This document shows positions 52,260 to 62,100 of a stretch of DNA of 64,000 nucleotides, piece after piece. The notes under the pieces were generated by a model that worked only from the letters and a program-made list of their open reading frames with translations, was not told the origin of the DNA and did not search any database. Positions within the stretch are counted from its first letter, which is position 1, and every line of letters starts with the position of its first letter. The translations under genes and the position numbers were made by a program. Origin of the DNA: Actinoalloteichus hymeniacidonis. GTDB taxonomy: Bacteria > Actinomycetota > Actinomycetes > Mycobacteriales > Pseudonocardiaceae. Location: assembly GCF_014203365.1 (NCBI RefSeq), contig NZ_JACHIS010000001.1:5208001-5272000 (forward strand). The letters run 5' to 3'.

Positions 52260-52768
52260 TGCGGCCCCAGGTCGGCTGCCTTGCGCCGGACGAGGTTGGC
52301 ACGGAAGGCCGCGACCGGCGTCGAATCGACGGCCGCCCGACCGGAGAAGAAGAAGGTGTTGTCGATGAGCCGGTCGACCGTGACCGTGATCGTCACCGTG
52401 TCGCCTGGCGCGATGATCCGGAAGTACCGCGAGTTCATCGCGCCGACCAGCGTGAGCTCGTCCTCGGCCAGCGGCGAGGTGCTGAGCTGGAACAGGATGA
52501 TCCCGGACTGCGCGAACGCCTGGCTCAGGTGGCTGGCGGGGTAGATCGCGCGTTCCGGGAAGTGTCCGGCGATCGCGTCCAGCTGTCCCGACGCCGAGAG
52601 TCGGCTGACCAGCCGGACACCGGGTTCGTAGTCGAGCACGCGGTCGAGGTAGAGCATCGGGTGCCGGTGCCGCAGCCAGTTCTTGATCTCGGTGAAGCCC
52701 ATCGACCGGCCCGGAACGGGCGCGGCGGGGTCGGCCGGGGCAACCATGGCGGTGTCATCGGCGGGCAT
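52250..52768 (-). CDS. FabZ-like hotdog protein with Glu-to-Gln active site
   Basis: 172 residues in the FabZ/FabA hotdog fold: LRHRHPMLYLDRVLDYEPG, GHFPERAIYPASHLSQAFAQ and FRIIAPGDTVTITV. In FabZ the catalytic pair is the His of GHFPG and a Glu 14 residues later. Here His69 is present but position 83 is Gln (LSQAFAQ instead of the EAxAQ pattern). Dehydratase activity is therefore questionable; a binding or non-canonical role is possible. GAGGAG precedes the ATG at 52768, which overlaps the thioesterase gene end. Confidence 0.85.
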   Translation of the reverse strand: MPADDTAMVAPADPAAPVPGRSMGFTEIKNWLRHRHPMLYLDRVLDYEPGVRLVSRLSASGQLDAIAGHFPERAIYPASHLSQAFAQSGIILFQLSTSPLAEDELTLVGAMNSRYFRIIAPGDTVTITVTVDRLIDNTFFFSGRAAVDSTPVAAFRANLVRRKAADLGPQWW

Positions 52769-53207
52769 CGGAGCGGCTCTCCTCGAGGATGGCGTGCAAG
52801 GCGGGGTGAAGCGCGCAGGGGGCACCGGTGGCGCGGTCGGTCACGGCGATCAGCAGGGAACCCGTGGCGAGTTCGGTGTCCTCGTTGCGGCGGCGGATCG
52901 TCGTGTCGATTCGGGCTCTGGCCGCCCCGAGGTGTCCGACGGTGGGTGCCAGGACCAGTTCGTCCGGATAGCGGGCCGGGGAGCGGTATTGCGTCCTGAC
53001 CTCGGTGACGACCAGGTCCAGTCCGTCGCGGGCGAGCACGGCGAGGCCCGCCCCGAGGCGTTCGAGGTTGGCCAGCAGTGCGGTTTCCAGCAGGACGGGG
53101 TACCGGGCGAAGTGCATGACGCCGGACGCATCGGTGTCGGCGTGTTCGACGCGTCGGTGGACCGGCAGCAGCCGCGAGTCCGAGTTCGCCGACGGGGTGG
53201 CCGTCAT
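52755..53207 (-). CDS. YbgC/4HBT-like thioesterase
   Basis: The 150-residue hotdog thioesterase has HADTDASGVMHFARYPVLLE near the N-terminus; the second Asp of DTD (Asp26) aligns with the catalytic Asp of YbgC and 4-hydroxybenzoyl-CoA thioesterase. It is followed by LDLVVTEVRTQYRSPARYPD and the RRRNEDTELATG strands. It could hydrolyse acyl-ACP or CoA intermediates and release or edit the chain; the cluster shows no type I thioesterase domain. ATG in ATGA overlap with the aminotransferase stop. Confidence 0.88.
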   Translation of the reverse strand: MTATPSANSDSRLLPVHRRVEHADTDASGVMHFARYPVLLETALLANLERLGAGLAVLARDGLDLVVTEVRTQYRSPARYPDELVLAPTVGHLGAARARIDTTIRRRNEDTELATGSLLIAVTDRATGAPCALHPALHAILEESRSDARR

Positions 53208-54595
53208 GCCGAGAGCTTCCGCACCGCGCGGGAGCCCTCGACCAGGCGGTCCACGATCTCCGCCGCCTGTCCGGCGGTGACCACCAGGGGCGGGGCCACC
53301 CGCATCGTCGGGTACAGATAGCGCAGTCCGCGCGAACGACGGCCCGCACCGGACATGAACTCCACGTAGACGCCGCTGCGGATCATGCAGGTGCGCAACT
53401 CGCCGATACGGGTGGCGGCGGTCTCGGTCAGCTCGATCCCGTGCAGCAGCCCCACTCCCCTGGACTCCTGGTAGAGGTCCGGGAACTGCGCCACCAAGCG
53501 GTCGCGGAGCAGGTCGCCCAGGTGCGTGCCCACCTCGGCGGAGCGTTCCACCAGCCCTTCCGCGACGATGTGGGCGAGACCGGCCCGGATCACCGCGCAG
53601 GTGAGCGGGCGCAGGTCCGAGGTGGACACGGTTCCGGTCGGACGCACCCCGAGTTCCCGGCGGGCGATCACCATCGAGGTGGACAGCACGCCCATGCCGA
53701 GGCTCTTGCCGATGACGGTGATGTCGGTGCTGATCGGGCCCTCGTCGTCGGACATCGCGAAGAATCGGCCGGTCTTGGCGAAGGTCAGGACCTCGTCCGC
53801 GATCAGCACGGCGCCGTGACGCTTGGCGAGCGCGGCCAACTCGCGCAGGTAGCCGGGCGGCGGCACCAGGATTCCCGCGTCGCCCTGGACCGGTTCGACC
53901 ACCACGGCCAACACCCGATCCCCGTTGCGGGCGAACCACTCCTCGGCCGCCTCGCGATCGCCGAAGGGAATGTGGTCGGTGCTGAAACCGAACGGCTCCG
54001 GCGCGATCCCGGGCAGGCCGACCCGGTAGTGGCGGCGGTTGACCAAGGGCAGCAGCCCACCCGACCAGCCGTGCCACGCCCCTTCGAAGGCGAGCACCAG
54101 GTCACGTTGCTCGGCGCCTGCGGCAACCCGCATCCGACGTCGGTCGAAGCGCGATTCCAGGGCAAGCCGCAGGGCGAGTTCCACCCCCTCGGAACCCGAG
54201 TTCCGGCCGCTGACCCGGTACTCCGTCGCGGGGAACCGGTCGGCGAACAGCCCGCCGGTGCCGAACAGACCCGCCAGCAGTGTCGAACGCTGCGCGGAGG
54301 CGATCTCGTCGGTCACATAGCCGACCTCCCGCACCGCGTCCGCCAGCGCCGTGGCGATCACGGGCGATCCCGCACCGAGACAGGCGGATCCATAGCCGCC
54401 GCTGGCATCCAACACCTCGAAGGAACGTCCGGCCTGGTCGCCCGACAACTCGACGAAGTGTTGGACGATGCCGTTCGCCCCGGTGCAGCCGAACGGCAGC
54501 GGATCGCCGCCGTAATGGTCGAACTGGACGTCACGGTCGAACCAGGGCCGGTCCGCTTCCCTTCCGGGGAGTCCGATCACCTCGGCGGCTGACAT
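53204..54595 (-). CDS. Class III PLP-dependent aminotransferase
   Basis: 463 residues of the glutamate-1-semialdehyde/class III family. GRNSGSEGVELALRLA is the phosphate-binding region, FEGAWHGWSGG is the cofactor-stacking segment, ADEVLTF has the Asp to the pyridine nitrogen (Asp267), and IGKSLGMG has the Schiff-base Lys297. In polyketide-peptide clusters such enzymes aminate beta-keto or aldehyde thioesters. Here it could introduce the amino group of a beta-amino or omega-amino acyl unit made by the KS genes; this is inference. It follows the ACP gene after 51 bp and overlaps the thioesterase gene. Confidence 0.9.
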   Translation of the reverse strand: MSAAEVIGLPGREADRPWFDRDVQFDHYGGDPLPFGCTGANGIVQHFVELSGDQAGRSFEVLDASGGYGSACLGAGSPVIATALADAVREVGYVTDEIASAQRSTLLAGLFGTGGLFADRFPATEYRVSGRNSGSEGVELALRLALESRFDRRRMRVAAGAEQRDLVLAFEGAWHGWSGGLLPLVNRRHYRVGLPGIAPEPFGFSTDHIPFGDREAAEEWFARNGDRVLAVVVEPVQGDAGILVPPPGYLRELAALAKRHGAVLIADEVLTFAKTGRFFAMSDDEGPISTDITVIGKSLGMGVLSTSMVIARRELGVRPTGTVSTSDLRPLTCAVIRAGLAHIVAEGLVERSAEVGTHLGDLLRDRLVAQFPDLYQESRGVGLLHGIELTETAATRIGELRTCMIRSGVYVEFMSGAGRRSRGLRYLYPTMRVAPPLVVTAGQAAEIVDRLVEGSRAVRKLSA

Positions 54596-54646
54596 GGATG
54601 TGTCCTTTCGGCGGAGCTGGTCAGGGGCCGTAGACGTCCGGGGCGG

Positions 54647-54916
54647 TCAGTCGCCCGCGACCGACGTCTTGCTCTGCAGGGAGCGGACGAGACCGGCGAC
54701 GGTGCCGATGCTGGTGAAGTTCTCCGGGGTGAAATCGGCGTCGGAGATGGTGACGCCGAAGGTGTTCTCGCACTGGACGCGCAACTCGACGAAGCCCAGG
54801 GAGTCCAGTCCGAGATCGCCACGCAACCGGTCATCGGGGTTCATCCGGTCCTCCGGGACCTCGACGAACAGGTCGGCGGCCAGCATGGAGCCGATGGCTC
54901 GCTCGATGTCGTTCAC
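54647..54916 (-). CDS. Acyl carrier protein
   Basis: 89 residues with the ACP signature DLGLDSLGFVEL; the Ser carries phosphopantetheine. The acidic helix composition is FAS/PKS-like rather than PCP-like. GTG start in GTGA overlap with the KS-AT gene. It is the natural partner of the two KSs, the aminotransferase and the thioesterase. Confidence 0.92.
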   Translation of the reverse strand: MNDIERAIGSMLAADLFVEVPEDRMNPDDRLRGDLGLDSLGFVELRVQCENTFGVTISDADFTPENFTSIGTVAGLVRSLQSKTSVAGD

Positions 54917-57243
54917 GGAAGACGTTCTCCTTCGGTCGAGGGACTGACGTGGTGGGTGGCGGCGAAGGTCGGATGCGGCACCAGATAGGGGCGCCGCTCG
55001 AACGGGTAGGTGGGCAGCTCGACGCGGCGCCGCCGTTCACCCGCGTGCAGGGCCGCGAAGTCGACGGCTGCCCCGGCCACCCAGACTCGGCCTGCGGCGG
55101 CCAACGCCGTCCGATAACCGGTAGGCGTCCGGTCGGGCGCGTCGCGGACGTCGACGAAGACCGACTGGCCGAGGTCGGGCGCGGGCGCCTCGGTCTGCCG
55201 GGCCCCGAGGTGCACGAGGAGTCGGCCGGGTTCGGCTGCCAACGCCGCCTGCACGTCGCAGAGCCGAGGTCGGTCGGACCGGACCTGCGCCTCGGCGGCG
55301 TGGTCGGCATCGGGAGCGCGTCGGGGTTCGGGCCGGGCCGCCGTGCCGAGGCTGCGGGCGAAATCGGCCGCACTCGCGCCCGAGGCGATCGCCTCGGCGC
55401 AGTGGGAGCCGAGGCCCTGCCCGGCGACGAGGTCGGGCTGCAGTCCCCAGGACATCAGCAGCTGCGCCGTGGCGTACTGCACGGCCAGCTGTGCCACGGG
55501 CGTACTCGCCGAGCCGGGCTCAGTGAGTAGGTGATCGCGCAGGTCGTAGCCGAGATGGGGCTGCGCGGCCTCGGCGATCTCGTCCAGCCGGGCGCGGAAC
55601 ACCGCCTCGGCGGCGTGGATCGCGGCGAGGGAACCTGTGGTGTCGTCGCCGTCGGGCTGGGGCTCGGCGAAGAGGAAGACGGTGCGCGGTCGATGGGCTC
55701 GGTCGGCGGCCGGTCCGCCCGACGACGGGCAGGCCCGTAGTGCCGCGATCGCCTCCGGCAGGTTTGAGGCCAGCACGAAGCGACGTTCGGTGTGCCGGGT
55801 TCGGCCCGTCTGCAACGTCCAGGCGACGTCGGCCAGGTCGGTTTCCGGGTGCCGTTCCAGGTGATCGGCGAGCGAGTGAGCGAGGTCGCCGAGCGCGGAT
55901 TCGGTCCGGGCCGAGAGAACCAACAGCTGGGTGGGACGACCGGGGCTGGTCGGCGGCGCGGCGGGCGGCTCGGCCAGCACGGCGTGTGCGTTGGTTCCGC
56001 CGTAGGCCAGCACGTTCGTGGCGCCGATCCGAGGGCGGCCCTCGGTCTCCCACGGCACGGTCCGGTCGTTGACGACGAACGGGGTGGCCGCGAGATCGAT
56101 CGCCGGGTTCGGCTCGCGGAAGTTCACCGTGGCCGGGAGGACACCGCGTTCCACGCACAGCACGGTCTTGATCAGGCCGACGATGCCTGCGGCCGCGTCG
56201 GCGTGGCCGATGTTGCCCTTGACCGAGCCGAGCCTGCAGTACCCCGTTCGATCGGTGCTCTGTCGAAACGCCTTGGTCAATCCCGCGACCTCGATCGGGT
56301 CGCCGAGCGCGGTGCCCGTGCCGTGCGCCTCGACGTAGCCGATCTCGTCGGCATCGACATCGGCCACCAGCGCGGCGGTGCGGGCCGCCCCGGCCGAACC
56401 GGGCACGCTGGGGGCGTGGAAGCCCATCTTGCGTCTGCCGTCGTTGTTCACGGCGGTGCCCCGGATGACCGCGTGCACGTGGTCGCCGTCGTCGAGGGCG
56501 TCGGCGAGTGGGCGCAGCACCACCAAGCCGACCGCGCTGGCCCGCACGGTGCCTCGACCGTGCGCGTCGAACGGACGACACCGCCCGTCGTCGGCGAAGA
56601 TGTCGTCCGGATCGTGTTGCAGCGGCGGGATCGCGGCCAGTACCGAGGCGCCGCCCGCGATCGCCATCTCACAGTCGCCTGCGAGTAGGGCACCGATGGC
56701 GACGTGCACGGCCACCAGGGACGAGGAGCAGGCCGACTGCACCGCCATGGCAGGCCCGGTCAGGCCCAGCTTGTAGGCGACCCGGGTGGCGAGGAAATCG
56801 ACGTCGTTGCCTTGTTGGACACGGGAGTCCGAGATAGGAGCGCCGCGCCTGCGCCCCCAGTCCCGGACGAACGCGGCGTGGTCGGTGACCGATCCGCCGA
56901 CGAACACGCCGGTCGATCGGCTCTCCGGGCCGCCGTGCCCGGCTCGTTCGAGGGCCTCGTGGGCGCACTCCAGCAGCAGTCTGTGCTGCGGGTCCAGAAT
57001 CAGGGCGTCCTCGGCCGAGTAATCGAAGTAGTCGGCGTCGAAGAGGTCGGCACCACTCAGTAGTCCGTAGGACGGCACGTACCCGGCGGGAGCCGTCGAC
57101 AGTTGGTCGGACAGTACCGAAACGGATTCCCGACCGTTGCAGAGGTTGTCCCAGAATTGCTCGACATCCGCTGCCCCCGGGAAACGACCGGCCATCGCAG
57201 TGACGGCAATGAAACCGCTGTCGCCAACGTCTTCGGTACTCAT
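54913..57243 (-). CDS. PKS ketosynthase with vestigial acyltransferase
   Basis: 776 residues. The KS (about 5-425) is complete: SACSSS (Cys172), EAHGTG (His307) and KGNIGH (His347). After it a shortened AT-like part (about 440-690) keeps LARTESAL-type and LAVQYATAQLLMSWGLQPD text, but the GQGxQ entry motif is FLFAEPQP and the GHSxGE nucleophile elbow is GQGLGSHCAE, so the Ser is lost. It ends with the post-AT linker LPTYPFERRPYL. It should condense but not select extender units. ATG at 57243, GAGG four bases upstream; start of the downstream part of the operon. Confidence 0.9.
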   Translation of the reverse strand: MSTEDVGDSGFIAVTAMAGRFPGAADVEQFWDNLCNGRESVSVLSDQLSTAPAGYVPSYGLLSGADLFDADYFDYSAEDALILDPQHRLLLECAHEALERAGHGGPESRSTGVFVGGSVTDHAAFVRDWGRRRGAPISDSRVQQGNDVDFLATRVAYKLGLTGPAMAVQSACSSSLVAVHVAIGALLAGDCEMAIAGGASVLAAIPPLQHDPDDIFADDGRCRPFDAHGRGTVRASAVGLVVLRPLADALDDGDHVHAVIRGTAVNNDGRRKMGFHAPSVPGSAGAARTAALVADVDADEIGYVEAHGTGTALGDPIEVAGLTKAFRQSTDRTGYCRLGSVKGNIGHADAAAGIVGLIKTVLCVERGVLPATVNFREPNPAIDLAATPFVVNDRTVPWETEGRPRIGATNVLAYGGTNAHAVLAEPPAAPPTSPGRPTQLLVLSARTESALGDLAHSLADHLERHPETDLADVAWTLQTGRTRHTERRFVLASNLPEAIAALRACPSSGGPAADRAHRPRTVFLFAEPQPDGDDTTGSLAAIHAAEAVFRARLDEIAEAAQPHLGYDLRDHLLTEPGSASTPVAQLAVQYATAQLLMSWGLQPDLVAGQGLGSHCAEAIASGASAADFARSLGTAARPEPRRAPDADHAAEAQVRSDRPRLCDVQAALAAEPGRLLVHLGARQTEAPAPDLGQSVFVDVRDAPDRTPTGYRTALAAAGRVWVAGAAVDFAALHAGERRRRVELPTYPFERRPYLVPHPTFAATHHVSPSTEGERLP

Positions 57244-57875
57244 ACCTCGGTCTTTCATGGAATCGATCTGAGCGCAGACACAACGAAAGGAACGCGAATA
57301 GCCACTGCCTCTGACTGCGTGGGTGGGTGACGGTCGGTGGAGCATAATCACACGTCAGCACACGCGAAGGGGGGCACCGAGTGAACAACAGTAAAACTTT
57401 CAACGAAGCTGGAGCATTACGCCTGATACATTCCCCATTCCTATGATTCAAGCCCCAAGGCCACTACTGTCCACAGAAGATCCGGGCGGCCGAACTCGCC
57501 CCCGGCCGCCCGGCTTGACAACCACGCAAACGACTGGGTCTACTGAGATCGGCCAGCTTATGCGAACGCCATACAGGCCACCATGCGTGCAATCAAGAAC
57601 GCCGATATAGTCGGTCCGCGCAGCCAGTCGAGGAGACGTTTGTCCCGCAATTCCCGCAACCGTCGGGTATTCGCGCCCGCATTCCACTCGCGGCACGATT
57701 CGCGCGCCGGAGTCGACCGGACCGCCCCACGGCATGGTTCGCCGCACGCGCCATGGACCAGCCCCGCTCGCCGCCACCGCCCGCAGGCGCCCGCGTCCGC
57801 AAGCGCCGTCGTCGGCCGAGCCTGCGAAACCGCTCCGCCAGCCTGACGATCACCACTCATCGCGAAGGAAGACCA
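57244..57875. other. Divergent promoter region with GC hairpin
   Basis: No gene recognised between the KS-AT and MFS genes. The first 200 bp is comparatively A+T-rich (for example GTAAAACTTTCAACG) and probably holds the operon promoter. A strong hairpin CCGGGCGGCCG (57482-57492) / CGGCCGCCCGG (57503-57513) follows; its role is unknown. Small frames in 57560-57860 are Arg/Pro-rich shadows. Confidence 0.5.
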
Positions 57876-59159
57876 ATGCCCAAGACGACCGGATGGCGGT
57901 CGGGCCTGCGCCGGAGCCTGTGGGGCGTCGCGGATTACCGCAACCTCTGGATGTCCCAGACCGTCAGCCTGTTCGGCACCGGCATCACCCTGCTGGCGCT
58001 GCCGCTGATCGCGTTGTCCCTGTTGGAAGCAACGCCCTTCGAGATCGGCCTGCTCTGGGCGTTCGAGTACCTGGCCATCCTGCTGATCGGTCTGCCCGCC
58101 GGCGTCTGGGTGGAGCGGTTACCCCTGCGGGCGGTGCTGGTGGGCGCAGATCTGATCCGGGCGGTGGCGCTGCTCACCGTGCCGATCGCGTTGCTGCTTG
58201 GCGTGCTCAGCATGCCGCTGCTCTACCTCGTCGCATTCCTGATCGGCCTCGGCGCACTGTTCTACGACGTCGCACAGTTGTCGATGTTGCCGGTGCTGGT
58301 CGCCGAGGACCGCCTCGTCGACGCCAACGGGAAGTTGGAGCTCTCCCGTTCCGTGGCGCAGATCGGCAGCCCGGCAGTCGGTGGTTTCACGGTGCAGCTG
58401 CTCACCGCCCCGTTCGCGGTGCTCGCCGATGCGGTGACGTACCTGGCGTCGGCGTTCTACGCGTTGCGGATTCGCAAGCCTGCGCCGGTCGCCCAACCGG
58501 TCGAACGCAGTAGCCTGCGCAAGGAGATCCGCGAAGGCGTGCGGTTCGTCTTCGGGCACTCGCTGATGCGCCCGCTGCTGTTGTGCGCCACGTTGGGCGA
58601 ACTCTCCTCGGCGATCATCCTCGCCATGCAGGTGGTCTTCGCCACCGAAGCGCTGTTCATGACGCCTGCGGTGATCGGTATCGCCTTGGCCGCAGGCAAC
58701 GGTGGCGGCGTGGTCGGGGCACTGGTCGCGGAGCCCTTCGCGCGCCGGTTCGGCACCGGAACCGCCTTCATGGTCTCGATCGTGCTGTTCACCGCAGGTT
58801 CGGCGATCCTGCCGATGTCCACCGGCCCGGTGACCTTCGCGTTCGGAATGTTCGTCGCCTATCTCGGCGCGTTCATCTTCAATGTGCTGCAGGTCAGCCT
58901 GTGCCAGGCCGTCACCCCGCCACACATGCTGGGCCGGATGAACTCGGTCTTCCGATTCGCAACCTGGGGCGTCATCCCGCTGGGCGCCGCAGGCGGTGGT
59001 CTGCTCGTCGATTACATCGGCCTGGCAGGGGTCTTCTGGTTGGCCGCCGCACTCAACGCCCTGTCGTTCCTGCCGCCGCTGTTCTCCGCGCTCCCCAGGC
59101 TCCGCGAGATCCCGCACCACAGCGTGGCGCCGGACGGGCCCTCGACAGGTCAGCGGTAA
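57876..59159 (+). CDS. MFS transporter of the biosynthetic cluster
   Basis: 427 residues, twelve helices, starting WGVADYRNLWMSQTVSLFGT, the pattern of the MFS_3 (EntS/TetV-like) exporter family. Motif-A-like text is GVWVERLPLRAVLVGADLIR. It is the only plus-strand gene within the cluster, placed between the NRPS and the PKS operon and convergent with the NRPS gene. It likely exports the product or confers self-resistance. The ATG at 57876 has GAAGGAAG before it; an earlier in-frame ATG at 57753 adds an Arg/Pro-rich stretch without homology. Confidence 0.88.
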   Translation: MPKTTGWRSGLRRSLWGVADYRNLWMSQTVSLFGTGITLLALPLIALSLLEATPFEIGLLWAFEYLAILLIGLPAGVWVERLPLRAVLVGADLIRAVALLTVPIALLLGVLSMPLLYLVAFLIGLGALFYDVAQLSMLPVLVAEDRLVDANGKLELSRSVAQIGSPAVGGFTVQLLTAPFAVLADAVTYLASAFYALRIRKPAPVAQPVERSSLRKEIREGVRFVFGHSLMRPLLLCATLGELSSAIILAMQVVFATEALFMTPAVIGIALAAGNGGGVVGALVAEPFARRFGTGTAFMVSIVLFTAGSAILPMSTGPVTFAFGMFVAYLGAFIFNVLQVSLCQAVTPPHMLGRMNSVFRFATWGVIPLGAAGGGLLVDYIGLAGVFWLAAALNALSFLPPLFSALPRLREIPHHSVAPDGPSTGQR

Positions 59160-59191
59160 CGACGCAAGGCACCATCCGCGCGATTCGTGGC

Positions 59192-62100
59192 TCAGCGATC
59201 GCCGACGGCATCGACCCCTCCGGCCGATCGCACGGCGGCGCGGCGACGGTTCAGGCGAGCCCGGCCCACACCGCGTCGCACCGCTCGCTCGGACTCGGCG
59301 GCATCCCGGCCCGCATCCCCGGCACGATCGTCCAGGAACCGGGCCAGATCGTGGATCGTCGGATACTCGAAGAACGTCACGATCGACAGCTCGTGCCCCC
59401 GCGCGGCCAGCTCCCGCTGCACCGAGGCCAACAGCAACGAGTGGCCGCCGATATCGAAGAAGTTCTCATCGAGCCCGACTCGATCCAGCCCCAACACGGT
59501 GCACCAGACCTCGGCGAGCCAGCGTTGGGTCCCGGTGTCCGGCGCCCGGAAGTCGAGAGCACGCTCGGCGGGCCCCGGTGCGGGCAGCGCACGCTCGTCC
59601 ACCTTGCCGTTCCGGTTCAGCGGCAGGGAATCCAACAGCACGAAGTCGGCGGGGACCATGTATCTGGGGAGTCGATCGGCGAGGTGTTCCCGCACCTGCT
59701 GCCGCAACATCGGACGGTCCACCGCCTCCAGATAGGCGACGAGGCGCTTCTCGCCTGCCCCATCGGCCGTGGCCAGCACCACCGCGTCGACGATCTCGGG
59801 GTGCGCGCGCAGCGCCTCGACGATCTCCGCCGGTTCGATCCGGTAGCCCCGGAGTTTGATCTGTCGATCCCGCCTCCCGAGGAAGGCGATCCTGCCGTCG
59901 GGCAGATGCCGGGCGAGATCGCCGGTGCGATACATCCGACGCCCCGGCACGGCGGCGAACGGGTCGGGGACGAACCGCTCCGAGGTGATCGCGGCCGCAC
60001 CGTGATAGCCCCTGGCCACCCCGACGCCGCCGATCCAGAGCTCACCGGTCACGCCGGGCGGGACCGGCCTGCGCCACGCGTCGAGAAGGTAACCCGCGAC
60101 ACCGGTGATCGGACGACCGATATCGGGCGGGCCCTGTCCGACTCCGACAGGCTCGATTTCGCCTGCCGTCGCCGTCGCGGTGGCCTCCGAGGGGCCGTAC
60201 TCGTTGAGCACCCGGAAGGACAGGTCGGCGGCGGGCCGCACCCGCAGCCGGTCGCCACCGGTGATCAGCGTCCGCATGGCGGGCCCGGCGGGCCAGGGCA
60301 GGGTCAGCACCCGCTCGGCCAGTGCGGTCGGCAACTCGGTGACGGTGATGCGCTCGTCGACCAGCCAGGTCCGCAGCCGCTCCGGATCCAGGCGCGTGTC
60401 CTGATCGGGCACGTAGAGCGTCGCGCCGGAGACCAGGGTGGGCCAGATGTCCATCACCGAGGTGTCGAAGCCGGGCGAGGCGACCTGGGCGATCCGGTCG
60501 GTCGTCCCCAGCTCGCACCGCCGACAGCGCCAGGCGACCGCGTTGGTCAGCGAGCCATGCTCGATCATCACGATCTTCGGCTGCCCGGTCGAACCGGAGG
60601 TCGCGATCAGGTAGGCGAGGTCGTCGGGTGTCGTCGCATCCGGTGGGGCGTCCTCGACCGCCTGGGCGGCGATCGGCAGCCGGTCCATCGACAATCGACG
60701 CAGATCACCGGGCAGGCGATCGGCGACGACGCTGTCGGTGATGATGAGGACGGCATCGGCGGCGGCGTACTGGTCCGCCATCCGGGCGGGCGGATTCTCC
60801 GGGTCCAGGGGCAGATAGGCCGCCCCGGCGAAGAGCACGGCGAGTTCGGCGATCACCAGATCCGCGCCCCTGGGCAGGCACACGCCCACCACGGTCCGGG
60901 GCCGGACGCCTCGATCGCGCAGGATCACCGCCAGCGAGTCGGCCCGCTGGACCAATTCGGCGTAGCCGACCTCCCGGACGCCCTCGCGAATGGCCGGGGC
61001 ATCCGGAGTGCGCCGAGCCTGCGCGCGGACCGCGTGATGGACGAGCGGACCGTCGTCGGTCGGTTGATCGCGTTCGGGGTTCCATTCGTCCAGGACCAGA
61101 ACACGGTCCTGTGGGCTGAGCACGGCCAGTTCGAACAGGGGTGCCGTCGGCCGGGTGATCGCATCGGTCAGCAGCCGCTGCCAACTGTCGGCCATCCGCC
61201 GAACGGTTGCCGGGTCGAACAGATCGGCGGCGTACTCCCAGAGCATGGTGATCCGGTCATCGGCGGACTCGGCCCCGGCTGCCGGATCCGGCCCGCTCGG
61301 AAGCACCCTGACGTTGAGATCCATCTTCGTCGAGCCGTTGCCATGCTCGGTGCTGATTCCCGTCGCCCCAGCGAGATCGAGCTGCGGCAGCGGCGAGTCG
61401 TCCATGCTGAAGAAGACGTCGGTCAACGGGTTACGGCCGGCTTCCCTGGCCGGGTTGAGCACCCGGATCAACTCCGTGAACGGCAGCAGCTCGTTGGCCT
61501 TCGCGTCCTGCACCCCGGCACGCACCTTGGCAACCAGGTCTCGGAAACCCAGGGTGGCGTCGACCTCGCACCGCAACAGCACCGTGTTGACGAAGCGGCC
61601 GAGCAGTTCCTCGGTACCGGGTGTTTCCCGGCCGGGGAACCAGGATCCGACGCAGAGGTCACGCTGCCCGGTGTAGCGGTAGAGCAGCGTGTAGAACGCC
61701 GCGAGCATGACCTCGAACGGGGTGGCCCGCTGTGCCGCACAGAACGCACGTATTCCGGCGGCGATCTCGGTTGGCAACTCCACGCGCAGCGTCTCGCCTC
61801 GGAAACTCTGGGCGGCGGGCCTCGGGTGGTCCATCGGCAGGTCCAGCAGCGGCGGGAGATCCGCGAGCCGCTCCCGCCAGTAGGCGAGTTGGGCGCCGAG
61901 GGCCGAGGTGGCCAGTGCGGCGCGTTGCCAGCGTGCGAAGTCCCGGTACTGGCCGGGCGGCATGGCTGTCCGCTGTTCGATCTCAATGCCCTGGGCATCG
62001 GCGTTGTACAGCGCCGTGAACTCGCGCAGCAACAACGCGAAGGATCGGCCGTCGTCCAGCAGGTCGCTGCGCACCACGATGAGCTCGTGTTCGGTGTCCG

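Noticed and set aside
53208-54077. N-terminal extension of the thioesterase gene
   Set aside because: It lies within the aminotransferase gene in another frame; the ATG at 53207 starts the hotdog fold.
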